Origin: Bacillota bacterium
Lineage (GTDB): Bacteria > Bacillota > Clostridia > Christensenellales > Aristaeellaceae
Reading direction: 5' to 3'
Assembly: GCA_023411395.1 (NCBI GenBank)
Contig: JAEYOV010000071.1
Coordinates: 186,001 to 250,000, forward strand
DNA length: 64,000 nucleotides
The position numbers and the translations under genes are program-made. The notes under the pieces are model-generated. The model saw only the letters and a list, made by a program, of their open reading frames with translations, was not told where the DNA came from and did no database searches. Below, piece after piece: positions 1 to 8,961 of the stretch; position 1 is the first letter of the stretch, and every line of letters starts with the position of its first letter.

Positions 1-2165
1 TGAAGGGTAGGCAGTATGGCGATGAGCTCCGCCCATGTCTTTGGCACAGGCAGACCGATTTCATCCAGTACATCTTTGCGGTAGAAAAGCACTGAGCAGA
101 CCTGGGTTTCCGGAAGGCCATAGATACCGCCCATCAGTTCAAGAGCCGCGTACGCGCCGAGGTAAAAATCAGCAATCACCTGCTCAAAATCCGGAAAGGT
201 GGTCAAATCCACCGCGGCACCGCGCAGGGCGAAGTTGACAGGGTTCCAGGAATCGGTGTTCACCACCACATCGGGCCCATTGCCGGCGACCACGGCACCC
301 AGCAGCGCGTTGGGGTCCACCAGCTTCAGGTTTACCTTGATGCCCGTATTCGGCACGAAGGTATCATCTATCATGGTTTTGAGCACGTTGCTCTGGTCCC
401 GGCCGGCCATGCTCAACACCTGGTTCGCGCCGGCCATGATCCACACCTCAAGCGCATCTTCCTTGTCCGTGTCATACACGTTCCCCAAGGTGTTATAATC
501 CACCGTATAGGAAGAAATCAGGGAACGGATCTCATGCAGCGCCTTGTCGATAAACCCTTCCCGGGTCTTTTCCACCTGTGTTTTTACGCCGGAAACAATG
601 ATGCAGTCGATGTCCAGCATGATTTCGCTCATGGCCTGCATGGAAGTGCCCAGGGCTGTGATATTATCCTTGAAATTGACAAAGGCTTTGGTGATCTTGT
701 CAGGGTCCTTGACAAACTCCTCCAACTGCACAGCCAGCGTCTGGGCCACTGCGATGCGGTCGGACTTTTGTCCCGTAACGGCCACCGTATCATCCACCAG
801 CTTATAAAGCCGCATGCTTTCCAGCCGCATGGCCTCGATAACCTCGGGGTACACCTTGATCAGGTTGTAGTCGCGGTAAACATCTGGCTGTACGCCTGTG
901 AGCACAAGAATTTTGCGGTAGATTTGATTCAGGTTGAAAATGCTATTCTGCATCTGGGATAGAACTGGGCCCATGTCTCCCAGAGTAGCCTCCAGCCGCA
1001 GGGTGTGGCCGCCCTTGGCCAGGTAAAACCGGAACGGCTCTCCGGCCGCATCGGCAAGGGTCAAGCTATTCCAGGCGGTTCCATAGGGAAAACGGATAGC
1101 TTTCACTTCCTCAAACGGAACTACCCCGTCAATAAACAGTGTCCGGCAGGAAAGGTTGCCGCGGCTGAAGTTCTGCCGTCCCTTCAAGGTGATGTGGTAA
1201 TACCCATCCTCCGGTACATCAATATTCCATTCAATCCACTGCCCGGCGCTTCTCCAGGGAGTGCCGCCAATAATGTTGAGCACCGTGTTTGTTACGCTGT
1301 AAGGCTCAGTGGCCGGGGAAGAACGGTCATACCTAGGATACAGGGAAGGGGAGGAGCGCAATACCGCATCCTCACCCTGCACCTTTTGATAATATGTTTC
1401 CCCCGTTGGGGTCATGGACAAATCCGGATGTTCCGAAATATATGATTTGTATGTTCTTTCGGGAAGTATTGGGGTCAGGGTAAGCGCCTTGATATAAACA
1501 GGTTCGTTAATGGCTGTGAGCGACAACGTGTGGTTACCTTCTTCCATGTAGAACTTGTAGGGTTCTGCCTCATGGCCCAGATGGTCGCGGAAAAAGGCAA
1601 TCTGCCACTTAAATACTTCTTTCTGGGACGGGCGGATGTCGTTGCCACGATTATCCTTTTTTACATCCCCCGCATCGGTCCATAGACGTGAAAAAAATAG
1701 AGCATCGGCACCGGAAAAGGGGCTCAGGCCATCGATGTGCAATGATCGCTCGATATCGACTCCACGGGATGGGGTGGCAAGGTATTCCATGCGGATATTG
1801 TACAGCCCGCTTTGAGGTATATGGAGCTGCCATATGACGGTGGAATTGTCCCCGGTATAAAGGGCCGGGACATCTCCTGCTTCATCCTTGTAAACGGCGC
1901 CTTCCCCCAGGGCTTCAAATTCGAAAAGTTCAACCGTCACTTCTTCTTGGGCAGTATTTGCGCCGGCATGAAGGTGCAGGTATTGCGCATATGTATTATC
2001 CCTTCCCAATGTTCCCGCTTCATCAAAAAAGTCCGCACCAGCATATTTTACGCCAAAATTCTCCACAACGCCAGAAAGCATAACCCATGATGAGATTATT
2101 GCGGCCACTGCCAGCAGGATGCCGAATGTCAGCAGTAGTTTTCGCATTCCGTTGGGGAATGGCAT
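1..2165 (-). CDS. Large extracellular solute-binding protein with N-terminal carbohydrate-binding-like region (3' end outside window)
   Basis: An open frame of 721 codons runs from ATG 2165 off the left edge; AAGGAGG lies 7 bases before the ATG. Residues about 8-28 are a hydrophobic signal or anchor without a lipobox Cys. Residues about 30-400 look like two beta-sandwich modules of the kind found in carbohydrate-binding modules, each with an aromatic/glycine pattern ending in a 'xLxIDG' strand (SLHIDG, TLFIDG). A helical stretch follows (about 420-590). From about 600 the sequence resembles a family 1 solute-binding domain (LEVWIMAGANQ, GPDVVVN, YGLPETQ, LPVPKTWAEL). Such 900-1000-residue binding proteins occur with LplB/LplC permeases in Firmicutes. 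It is divergent to the AraC gene at 2501 and probably part of the same sugar-uptake region. The binding-domain call is fairly firm; the ligand and the CBM assignment are not. Confidence 0.75.
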   Translation of the reverse strand, partial: MPFPNGMRKLLLTFGILLAVAAIISSWVMLSGVVENFGVKYAGADFFDEAGTLGRDNTYAQYLHLHAGANTAQEEVTVELFEFEALGEGAVYKDEAGDVPALYTGDNSTVIWQLHIPQSGLYNIRMEYLATPSRGVDIERSLHIDGLSPFSGADALFFSRLWTDAGDVKKDNRGNDIRPSQKEVFKWQIAFFRDHLGHEAEPYKFYMEEGNHTLSLTAINEPVYIKALTLTPILPERTYKSYISEHPDLSMTPTGETYYQKVQGEDAVLRSSPSLYPRYDRSSPATEPYSVTNTVLNIIGGTPWRSAGQWIEWNIDVPEDGYYHITLKGRQNFSRGNLSCRTLFIDGVVPFEEVKAIRFPYGTAWNSLTLADAAGEPFRFYLAKGGHTLRLEATLGDMGPVLSQMQNSIFNLNQIYRKILVLTGVQPDVYRDYNLIKVYPEVIEAMRLESMRLYKLVDDTVAVTGQKSDRIAVAQTLAVQLEEFVKDPDKITKAFVNFKDNITALGTSMQAMSEIMLDIDCIIVSGVKTQVEKTREGFIDKALHEIRSLISSYTVDYNTLGNVYDTDKEDALEVWIMAGANQVLSMAGRDQSNVLKTMIDDTFVPNTGIKVNLKLVDPNALLGAVVAGNGPDVVVNTDSWNPVNFALRGAAVDLTTFPDFEQVIADFYLGAYAALELMGGIYGLPETQVCSVLFYRKDVLDEIGLPVPKTWAELIAILPTL

Positions 2166-2331
2166 GGAAGTTCCTCCTTGCATATCCAGATAGACGCTTC
2201 CCTTAACCATTAGCTGTAAATGGAGGACCTATATATACATGCATGCTTGTTTCGCCGGCCGTTTTTTTCATTATCGCATTATATATTCCGGCTTTCTTCT
2301 CAAATATTGCTGTGCGATGTTCATTTATTGC

Positions 2332-2360
2332 TTGATGTGCCCGTGCACATATGATAAAAT
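2332..2360 (+). promoter_or_regulatory. Candidate sigma-A promoter of the cupin-AraC gene
   Basis: TTGATG (2332-2337), a 17-base spacer and TAAAAT (2355-2360) lie 140 bases before the AraC start. The spacer contains the short palindrome GTGCAC, a possible operator. The rest of the 2166-2500 gap is AT-rich and shows nothing else I can name; the minus-strand promoter of the large binding protein must also lie here. Confidence 0.45.
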
Positions 2361-2500
2361 ACGTATAGATTTATGATCGTGTTTCCATATTTATTCTGAG
2401 AATATATCCCCGATCTGGCTCTTCCCAACTGTTCTGGTATGCCGCATATATTTATAAACCTGTAAACATATGGGTAAGTAATACCAAAAGGAGCATGCAT

Positions 2501-3403
2501 ATGGCTCGCAAAAAAAATGTCGTTACCTACCGGGATGAAGTGCGCACACTGATGCGGGATCTGGAATTTGTGGATTATCCTCCCAATTCCACATTCAGGG
2601 TGTGGTATGGCGATGTGCCTGATTATTTCGAAACACACTGGCATAGCGCGGTGGAAATTCTGATGCCCACAGAAGGGTGCTGCAAAGTGAACTATACGAA
2701 TGCACAGTATCAAGTCAAAGCAGGCGAAGTACTCATCACGCCTTCCGGCGAGATGCACGATTTGAAAACAGATCCCCACACCAAGCGCTATATTTTCCTG
2801 TTTGAAATGGAAAGCCTGCTGAGCATACGGGATTTTGCAGACATCAAGTCCATGATGATGTTCCCGATCCACATAACAGAGGAGTCGCCTGTTTGCTCGC
2901 AGGTGCGAGATCTGCTCATGTCCGTTATCCGTGAATACGAAAGCGGCCAGCCCCTTCGGGAATTGAGTTGCTATGCCTCTATTTTGATGCTGTATGCGCT
3001 CATAGGGCGCGGCGAATTGGCTTCCGCTTACGCCCAGGTGAATACCCAGGCCGGCAGCCAGCCGGCATATCTGTCGGTGTTTCATCACATTTTGTATTAT
3101 ATCGACCATCATTACATGGAAGATATATCCCTGGAGTCTGTGGCTGGTGAAGCCGGTTTTTCCAAATATCACTTTTCGCGCCTGTTCAAACAGCATACCA
3201 ATGTTACCTTTTGGCATTTCCTATGCTTGAAACGCGTTCAGAAGGCGGAACAGCTGCTGGCATCCACAAACCGAAGCATCGCGGAAATCGCACTCCAGGC
3301 AGGGTTTGACAGCATTCCTTCCTTCAACCGCATCTACCGCAAAATCCGAAACCGAACGCCCTCTCAGTACCGCGCGAAATGCCGTAACAGTCTTGTCTCA
3401 TAG
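2501..3403 (+). CDS. AraC-family transcriptional regulator with cupin sensor domain
   Basis: A 300-residue one-component regulator. Residues about 35-110 form a cupin sugar-sensing domain (FETHWHSAVEIL, then VKAGEVLITPSGEMHD). Residues about 190-295 are the two-helix-turn-helix AraC DNA-binding domain (GFSKYHFSRLFKQ and ALQAGFDSIPSFNRIYRK are the recognition segments). I chose ATG 2501 rather than ATG 2495 because AAAGGAG ends at 2493, which leaves 7 bases to 2501 but only one base to 2495. It stands between the large binding-protein gene (divergent) and the membrane AraC sensor (same strand). By family precedent it should activate a neighbouring sugar-uptake or glycoside-degradation operon when a sugar binds the cupin; the ligand is unknown. 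Confidence 0.9.
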   Translation: MARKKNVVTYRDEVRTLMRDLEFVDYPPNSTFRVWYGDVPDYFETHWHSAVEILMPTEGCCKVNYTNAQYQVKAGEVLITPSGEMHDLKTDPHTKRYIFLFEMESLLSIRDFADIKSMMMFPIHITEESPVCSQVRDLLMSVIREYESGQPLRELSCYASILMLYALIGRGELASAYAQVNTQAGSQPAYLSVFHHILYYIDHHYMEDISLESVAGEAGFSKYHFSRLFKQHTNVTFWHFLCLKRVQKAEQLLASTNRSIAEIALQAGFDSIPSFNRIYRKIRNRTPSQYRAKCRNSLVS

Positions 3404-3713
3404 CAACGAGGCAAGCCGGTGGTGCAATGACTGGAGCGGGGCGACAACAAAAACCAGCTTGGCTTCCTCTTCTGTCCGGTGCCGATGCAGCCCATTGCTG
3501 TTGGAAAGACCTCCTGGATGAGCCTGTGGCGGATAAAGTGGTCTGTGGGCCATGAAACTGTTTGCAATCCGGGCATAGCCATGTTAAATTTGGGGTTTAC
3601 GTACAGATTCCATTATAAAATCTGGCTGGGTGTACGGCAAGAAGCAGAGACGGTACCAAGTGTATGGGGATATTCGGCATTTTGACCGTATCTGCTGAAT
3701 TGAAGGAGCAACA
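3404..3713 (+). other. Intergenic stretch between two AraC genes
   Basis: 310 bases with no credible gene. A TAAAAT-like box near 3616 could be a -10 element but lacks a well-placed -35. No terminator with a T-run was seen after the upstream gene, so read-through into the next regulator is possible. Confidence 0.4.
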
Positions 3714-6056
3714 ATGCGAGAAAATAAGATAATGGATATACTAAAAACCATTGGAATGCGCATCAAAAGAGATAGACACGGTAAAAAGCAATTTAACAAG
3801 GTATATAACCCTAAGCGCAGGGTGCTCTTTAGGTACCTTATTACCTATTTAATTATTATTACGGTGCTATTCGTGGTGATTGGAACTTTTTCATATGCCA
3901 ACATCGTGAAAACCGAACAAGAAAAGGTGAAAATGGAGACGGAGCAGGTAGTTGCCACAGTGGTGGATAGCATAGAGACGAATTTGCAGAGCGTTTTGAA
4001 AATACAGTCATCGTTTTATGTCGATTTAAATATATCGCGCCTGAGAAAGCTCGACGCGGATTTTGAGCCTAAGGAGTTTATGCGCTTTTTGAGCATGTCT
4101 AATGACCTTGCGATGTATACCTCAACAAGTCTATTCTTGGACAGGCTGACGATATATTATCACTTTAACCATCTTTTTATCGCTTCTGATATGCTCGACA
4201 GCCGCCCTCAAATTTTCTTTAAGCTTAAGTTTTCCAACGAAAATAGACCGTATACACAGTGGCGCGAAGAACAGCTTCAGCAGACAAGCAATGCTTTTTT
4301 TGTAACAAAGGATTCACCAAATGGTTATGTGGATCTTTACTATAGATTGCCCTTCACGGATATAGTAAAAGGAGCGACTGTAGTAGCTGGGTTAAAATTG
4401 GGCGAGTTAATTCACAGCCTTGGTTTATATGACATATACAATGATTCGGCACTCATACTTGTAGACAGCGAGGACCATATACTCTATGCAAGCCAAGACA
4501 GGGCAATAGCACTTGAGCATTTAATGTCGGAGGCTCCCAAGAGCACGCGGCTGCGGTTGGGCAATGAAAACTTTGAGTGGTGGTCCAAAAAGTTGTCCCT
4601 GCTTGACTGGACGGTTATCTATTACGTTCCAACAGAGGCCATATATGCAGACAGCAGGGAGGTTCAGCAAAATCTGATTATTCTTTATTTGGTTGTGCTT
4701 TTAACCAGTGTCTTTTTGGCGTTCATTTTCTCCAAGAGCATATCGGACCCTGTGACATCGCTGCTGCGTTTGGTGGGTGATTGGGAAAATAAAAACGGTG
4801 CTAACCTTGCATCCAAGGGTGGTAACAACTTGCGCTATGTGGTAGGTAAGATGTCGGATATGACAAAAGATTATTCGATGCTTGCTTCCAGGATTCAGGA
4901 GTACAGGGATTCATCACGGGAGATCATATACAACCGGCTGCTTAAAGGAGAGCTGATACTTGCAGATGAAATGAGGATGATGGAGGGGGAAGTATCAATC
5001 CTTAATTACGCTTATTATACGGTTGCAGCGGCGCGAATAATGGCATTTGATAGCGATGTTGTTAATGTAGCAATGTTCGAGGTTTCAGAGGTACTCTCCG
5101 GAATGCGCGAAAAAGATCTATTTTTCTGCAAGACGGCCTTTGACAGATTTGTGGTGACAATGTGCTTTAAATCGATGCCAAGCAAAGAGCAAATCGAAGA
5201 TATCATCTCAAATATTGAAAAAGAGATTTTGACCGATTCCGGCGTAAACCTGAAATGGGGAATCGGTGATACGGTAATGTATCATGATCAAATATTTATG
5301 AGCTACCGCAACGCAGAATATGTACTGTACAATATGAATATGCTGGGCAGAAATAATATTGCCTGGTATGACAGTTCTGCCAGCAAGAAAAATAGGCTGA
5401 CATACAGCTTGGACGATGCACAACGGTTATGTAACATTATCAGCTCCGGCGATTCCAGTGCGGCGATGCAGGCGATCAAAGAGTTGGTTGAGAGAAATAA
5501 GGATGTGCTGGAAGCATCTAAAGTCCAGCGGGATAGGTTTATTTTCCTGCTTTCCGAAACAACGCTTTTGCTTGAATCAAAGTTTGCAGACCTTGACAGC
5601 GAGAAAATCAAGGAAATAGAGTTGAGCCTTAAAAATATGAAAGGCGCGAAGGACATAAGCGAGATTATGCAGTATATGTCTACAGTTATTAATATATATT
5701 GCTTTTTCATTGACATGCGAAATAACTACACGTATCAGCGTCTGAAAGATAAAATAATCGGATATATAGAGGAAAACTACAACGATCCAAACCTCGGCCT
5801 TGCATCCATCGCCAGCTCGCTGTGTATGACTGAAAGCTATGTTTCAAGCTTCTTCAAGCAAAGTAACGGTACCAATATTCATCGATATATTGAGCAAAAA
5901 CGCATGTCCCGGGCAGTTGAATTGCTCAAGGGCACAGTGTTGACCACGGCTGAAATTGCGGAAAAAGTAGGTTACTGCAACCTAAACACATTCTACAAGG
6001 CATTCAAACGCTGCTATGGCATTACACCAAGAGGGTATAAGGAAGACGGTGAGTAA
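3714..6056 (+). CDS. Membrane-anchored sensor with cytoplasmic AraC-type DNA-binding domain
   Basis: A 780-residue protein. After a basic N-terminus there is TM1 (about 38-62), an extracellular sensor segment of about 250 residues with few cysteines, TM2 (about 320-340, ending FSKSISDPV as in HAMP-linked receptors), a cytoplasmic linker with coiled-coil character, and an AraC DNA-binding domain at about 675-775 (CMTESYVSSFFKQ; AEIAEKVGYCNLNTFYKAFK). GAAGGAG sits 5 bases before ATG 3714. This layout is the YesN/MsmR-like class of Paenibacillus and Clostridia regulators that sense extracellular or lipoprotein-bound sugar and control LplB/LplC transport operons. It converges on the solute-binding-protein gene at 7866-6214, which is the likely target. 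Inferred role: activator of the 9924-6214 operon. Confidence 0.85.
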   Translation: MRENKIMDILKTIGMRIKRDRHGKKQFNKVYNPKRRVLFRYLITYLIIITVLFVVIGTFSYANIVKTEQEKVKMETEQVVATVVDSIETNLQSVLKIQSSFYVDLNISRLRKLDADFEPKEFMRFLSMSNDLAMYTSTSLFLDRLTIYYHFNHLFIASDMLDSRPQIFFKLKFSNENRPYTQWREEQLQQTSNAFFVTKDSPNGYVDLYYRLPFTDIVKGATVVAGLKLGELIHSLGLYDIYNDSALILVDSEDHILYASQDRAIALEHLMSEAPKSTRLRLGNENFEWWSKKLSLLDWTVIYYVPTEAIYADSREVQQNLIILYLVVLLTSVFLAFIFSKSISDPVTSLLRLVGDWENKNGANLASKGGNNLRYVVGKMSDMTKDYSMLASRIQEYRDSSREIIYNRLLKGELILADEMRMMEGEVSILNYAYYTVAAARIMAFDSDVVNVAMFEVSEVLSGMREKDLFFCKTAFDRFVVTMCFKSMPSKEQIEDIISNIEKEILTDSGVNLKWGIGDTVMYHDQIFMSYRNAEYVLYNMNMLGRNNIAWYDSSASKKNRLTYSLDDAQRLCNIISSGDSSAAMQAIKELVERNKDVLEASKVQRDRFIFLLSETTLLLESKFADLDSEKIKEIELSLKNMKGAKDISEIMQYMSTVINIYCFFIDMRNNYTYQRLKDKIIGYIEENYNDPNLGLASIASSLCMTESYVSSFFKQSNGTNIHRYIEQKRMSRAVELLKGTVLTTAEIAEKVGYCNLNTFYKAFKRCYGITPRGYKEDGE

Positions 6057-6126
6057 TGTTTAGGAGCCGCAATAAGAAAATCAGGGTTTTGCCTGAATGC
6101 CTTGACTTGCTTCATACCATTAATTG

Positions 6127-6154
6127 AAAAAGCCCGGCTGATGCCGGACTTTTT
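6127..6154. terminator. Bidirectional terminator
   Basis: AAAAAGCCCGGC / loop TGAT / GCCGGACTTTTT. The A- and T-runs on both flanks let it serve the sensor gene (plus) and the binding-protein operon (minus), which converge here. Confidence 0.85.
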
Positions 6155-6213
6155 CTGGATACCTTGTTGTTTTTTCGCTAAATTGGCTTCATTCAAAAGC
6201 CTTTTGCATGGAG

Positions 6214-7866
6214 TTAATTAGCTTTGTCGTAGCGAGCCTGAACAATAGAAAGGTACTCTTCATAGCCTATTGCTTTAAGCTCGTTAAGATACTGCTGCCA
6301 CTGGTTGTCGTCGTTGGGATCTTTGACGCCAGTTACAAACTCCGCCAACGCATTACGCACAAAGCTGTTCAGATCCGTGTTGATCTCGGAGAGCTTGCGG
6401 GCTTCTTCCGCCTCGAAGTAGAGCCTGGTATTGTGGCACATTTCGATCGGAGGCTTATAGGGAGCATAGTTTTCGATTGTTGCGTTCCACAGGTACTGCT
6501 GCAGTTCGTAAGGATCATCCGTCTTGACGCCCTTGTTGTCGAAATCGTTGTAGGTTGGACCAATTTCATCCCATCTGGCCGAGTTGATCTTGCCCCACGG
6601 TAAGATAGGCGAGTATAGCGCTTCCCCGCCGTCAACAGCGATTTCGCCTTTGCTTGGGATGGAGTAGTCTACTCCTGGTTCGCCAAGGCGGTTTCTCATA
6701 CTGACATCCAAGGAGTACATGAAATCAGCGAATCTGAAGGCAACTTCGGGATTCTTGCAAGCACTGGTGATAATCCACTCGTTCAGGTAGTAGCTTCCGA
6801 ATGGCTCATAGTAGGTATACTGTACGCCTGCAGGTCCCTTAAGCGGAGCCAGGGGAGCATATTCCCTAACCCTCTCGCCATCCATAGGCGCCCAGATGAA
6901 CGTGCCGCCGCCGGTAGCTAAGCCGATAAGCGAGTAATCAGGATTGTCAAAGAGCTGCTTCATCTGATCATTGTCTTGGGTATAGGTTGCAGGATCCAGA
7001 AGCCCTTCAGCGCATAGTTTGTTCATGAACTTCAGGCCTTCACGATAAGCATCCTTGTCATAGGAGGCTTCGAATTTGCCGTTATCCAGATAGTAAGGAG
7101 CGTTTCTGCTATACTTTATGAAAGAGTTGAGAAGGAACTCCTCGGGGTATGCGGACCAACCGTTTGTGGAACCCATCACACCGATTTCGTCTTGCTTGCC
7201 GTTGCCGTTAGGATCTCGTTCCTTGAACGCCTTGAGAACCGCATAAAGTTCATCTGTGGTGGTGGGAACGGCAAGACCAAGCTTGTCAAGCCAGTTTTTG
7301 TTTATCCATGCGCGCCTTGACATTGCGTTCGGCTCAGACAAAACAACCTTGGGCATTGTATATTCATGACCGTCGGGAAGCTTCATCAGATCCGCTATGA
7401 GGGGATCCTTTTCACGAACCTGCGCATACCAGAATGCGAGCTTTTCAACCATCTCATCAAGCTGCAGGAACAAACCTTGGCCAGCCATGTCCGCTACGAC
7501 TTCGTTGGAGATGCCGCTGGGTACCATGATGACGTCGGGCATATCAACCTGGCTTGCCAACATCAAGTTGACGCGCTGAGTTGCATCCTGTGAAGGAATG
7601 ATCATCCAGTTGATCTTGACACCGGTCTGTTCTTCCATGTACTTGGTCATCTTATTGTTGACATAATCCTCGATGTTTGCATGCTGCGCCACCATGATTG
7701 TCAAAGTAACAGGTTCTTGAACGATGGGGAGAATGCCGGGAGCCGTTACCCCTACTCCGCCATGAGTAGACGGAATCAAAGCATCGTTGGCGGATCCGGC
7801 AAAACCGGTGGTAACCACAGCCAATGCCAACAGAAGGATACTCAACAAACAAGCTGCTCTTTTCAT
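6214..7866 (-). CDS. Extracellular solute-binding protein of a sugar ABC importer
   Basis: A 550-residue secreted binding protein, the last gene of the operon behind two permeases. Residues 1-25 are a signal peptide (basic MKR, hydrophobic core ILLLALAVVTTGFAG). The mature part has the LipO/YtcQ-type fold: KINWMIIPSQDATQRVNLML, a linker, DEIGVMG, and a C-terminal segment rich in Trp/Tyr/Pro that would line a carbohydrate site. AGGAGG lies 8 bases before ATG 7866. Most Firmicute homologues carry a lipobox Cys after the signal peptide; here the only early Cys is residue 6 and none follows the hydrophobic core, so lipid anchoring is not evident. It would deliver a sugar, probably an oligosaccharide, to the permeases encoded just upstream. 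The ATPase is not in the window; such systems often share an MsmX-type ATPase encoded elsewhere. Confidence 0.9.
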   Translation of the reverse strand: MKRAACLLSILLLALAVVTTGFAGSANDALIPSTHGGVGVTAPGILPIVQEPVTLTIMVAQHANIEDYVNNKMTKYMEEQTGVKINWMIIPSQDATQRVNLMLASQVDMPDVIMVPSGISNEVVADMAGQGLFLQLDEMVEKLAFWYAQVREKDPLIADLMKLPDGHEYTMPKVVLSEPNAMSRRAWINKNWLDKLGLAVPTTTDELYAVLKAFKERDPNGNGKQDEIGVMGSTNGWSAYPEEFLLNSFIKYSRNAPYYLDNGKFEASYDKDAYREGLKFMNKLCAEGLLDPATYTQDNDQMKQLFDNPDYSLIGLATGGGTFIWAPMDGERVREYAPLAPLKGPAGVQYTYYEPFGSYYLNEWIITSACKNPEVAFRFADFMYSLDVSMRNRLGEPGVDYSIPSKGEIAVDGGEALYSPILPWGKINSARWDEIGPTYNDFDNKGVKTDDPYELQQYLWNATIENYAPYKPPIEMCHNTRLYFEAEEARKLSEINTDLNSFVRNALAEFVTGVKDPNDDNQWQQYLNELKAIGYEEYLSIVQARYDKAN

Positions 7867-7901
7867 TGTAAGACCTCCTATTTTTTTTGTAGACCGCTAC
7901 T

Positions 7902-7951
7902 ATTTGTCAGACGTATGATGCACCCAGGGAAATCATGATTGTTATCCCTTT
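7902..7951. repeat. Tandem repeat copy 1 between permease and binding-protein genes
   Basis: This 50-base segment matches 7993-8042 at roughly three quarters of positions, including the shared blocks CAGACGTAT, AAATCATG and TTATCCCTTT. It looks like an old duplication of the junction after the permease gene. Confidence 0.65.
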
Positions 7952-7957
7952 TTTCAT
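7907..7957 (-). CDS. Possible 16-residue leader peptide
   Basis: A mini-ORF (begins MKKGITIMIS, ends SYV) starts at ATG 7957 behind GGGAGG, with the same GGAGG/TTTACAATG arrangement as the binding-protein gene 90 bases downstream. It probably arose from the local tandem duplication, because its sequence derives from the tail of the permease gene and its downstream flank. It might be translated and couple ribosome flow from the permease to the binding protein, or be inert. Confidence 0.3.
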   Translation of the reverse strand: MKKGITIMISLGASYV

Positions 7958-7992
7958 TGTAAACCTCCCTTGTTCTTTATTGACCTCCCTTT

Positions 7993-8042
7993 ATTTGACA
8001 GACGTATCATCCGCCTGTAACAAATCATGCTTTTATCCCTTT
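7993..8042. repeat. Tandem repeat copy 2 (overlaps permease stop)
   Basis: Partner of 7902-7951. It includes the last codons of the second permease (GTAAAGGGATAA on the minus strand), which identifies it as the likely original copy. Confidence 0.65.
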
Positions 8043-8947
8043 ACAGCGCCTATCATGACACCCTTCACAAAATGCTTGGCCACGAAAGGATAGGCAATCA
8101 TAAACGGCGCACTGGACACAACGATGAGCGCGTATTTAAGCAGCTGCGCCATGCCCGCCTTTGCCTGATACAGTAATGGATCTGATATAATGTCATTCAC
8201 CTGATTGAGAATCAGGATATCCCGAAGTACAATTTGAAGCGGGTATTTTGACTTGTCAGAGATATATAGGAATGCCTGGAAATAGGAATTCCAATGGCCC
8301 AATCCATAATACAACACCATGACCGCGATAATTGCTTTTGATAGAGGCATTACCATTTGCAACATGAATCTGGTGTGGCTGCAGCCGTCTATCATAGCCG
8401 CCTCCACGATCTCGTCCGGTATTGTCGTTTCAAAGAAAGTACGGCAGATGATAACATTAAACACGTTAATTGCTGTTGGGATGATCATAACGGCGCGCGT
8501 GTTGATAAGTCCAAGCTTGGATGTAAGCAGGTAAGATGGAATGAGACCTCCGCTAAAAAGCATGGTAAACGTAAACATAAAAAGTAGGATGCGCCTGCCT
8601 GGCATTCCCTTGCGTGAAAGAGGGTAAGCCGCGCACATGGTCATGATGATATTCACTGCCGTGCCCACAACGGTATAAAATATGGAGTTGGCAAATCCGG
8701 TTAATATGGCTTTGTGGCTAAAAACCTCCTCAAAACCTCTTAACGAGAAATCAACCGGAAACAGCACAACTCTACCTTGCGACACGGCAGTGGGTGATGA
8801 GAATGCAGAACTTAATATATAGATTAGAGGATATAAAACGATGAGTACAGCTAAAAACATCAGCCCGTCGTTTACCAAATTGAATGCTCTATCTTCTGGT
8901 GTTGCTCTTATTTTGTTTCTGGCGTTTTCTATAGCAACCCTTGACAT
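8033..8947 (-). CDS. Sugar ABC transporter permease, LplC/YtcP type
   Basis: A 304-residue inner-membrane permease with about six TM helices. The cytoplasmic EAA loop reads EAAMIDGCSHTRFMLQMVMP, the contact site for the ATPase. The C-terminal FVKGVMIGAVKG is typical of the second permease in LplBC/YtcP systems. I chose ATG 8947 because AAAGGAGGAGC precedes it directly; an upstream TTG in frame would overlap the previous gene and has no ribosome site. The first permease ends 14 bases upstream, so the two are cotranscribed. It forms the channel for the sugar captured by the binding protein downstream. Confidence 0.92.
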   Translation of the reverse strand: MSRVAIENARNKIRATPEDRAFNLVNDGLMFLAVLIVLYPLIYILSSAFSSPTAVSQGRVVLFPVDFSLRGFEEVFSHKAILTGFANSIFYTVVGTAVNIIMTMCAAYPLSRKGMPGRRILLFMFTFTMLFSGGLIPSYLLTSKLGLINTRAVMIIPTAINVFNVIICRTFFETTIPDEIVEAAMIDGCSHTRFMLQMVMPLSKAIIAVMVLYYGLGHWNSYFQAFLYISDKSKYPLQIVLRDILILNQVNDIISDPLLYQAKAGMAQLLKYALIVVSSAPFMIAYPFVAKHFVKGVMIGAVKG

Positions 8948-8961
8948 TTTGCTCCTCCTTT

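Noticed and set aside
2321..3217. A 298-codon minus-strand frame opposite the AraC gene
   Set aside because: It mirrors the plus-strand AraC gene, has no ribosome site, and its residues follow reverse-complement codon bias. The AraC motifs on plus are decisive.
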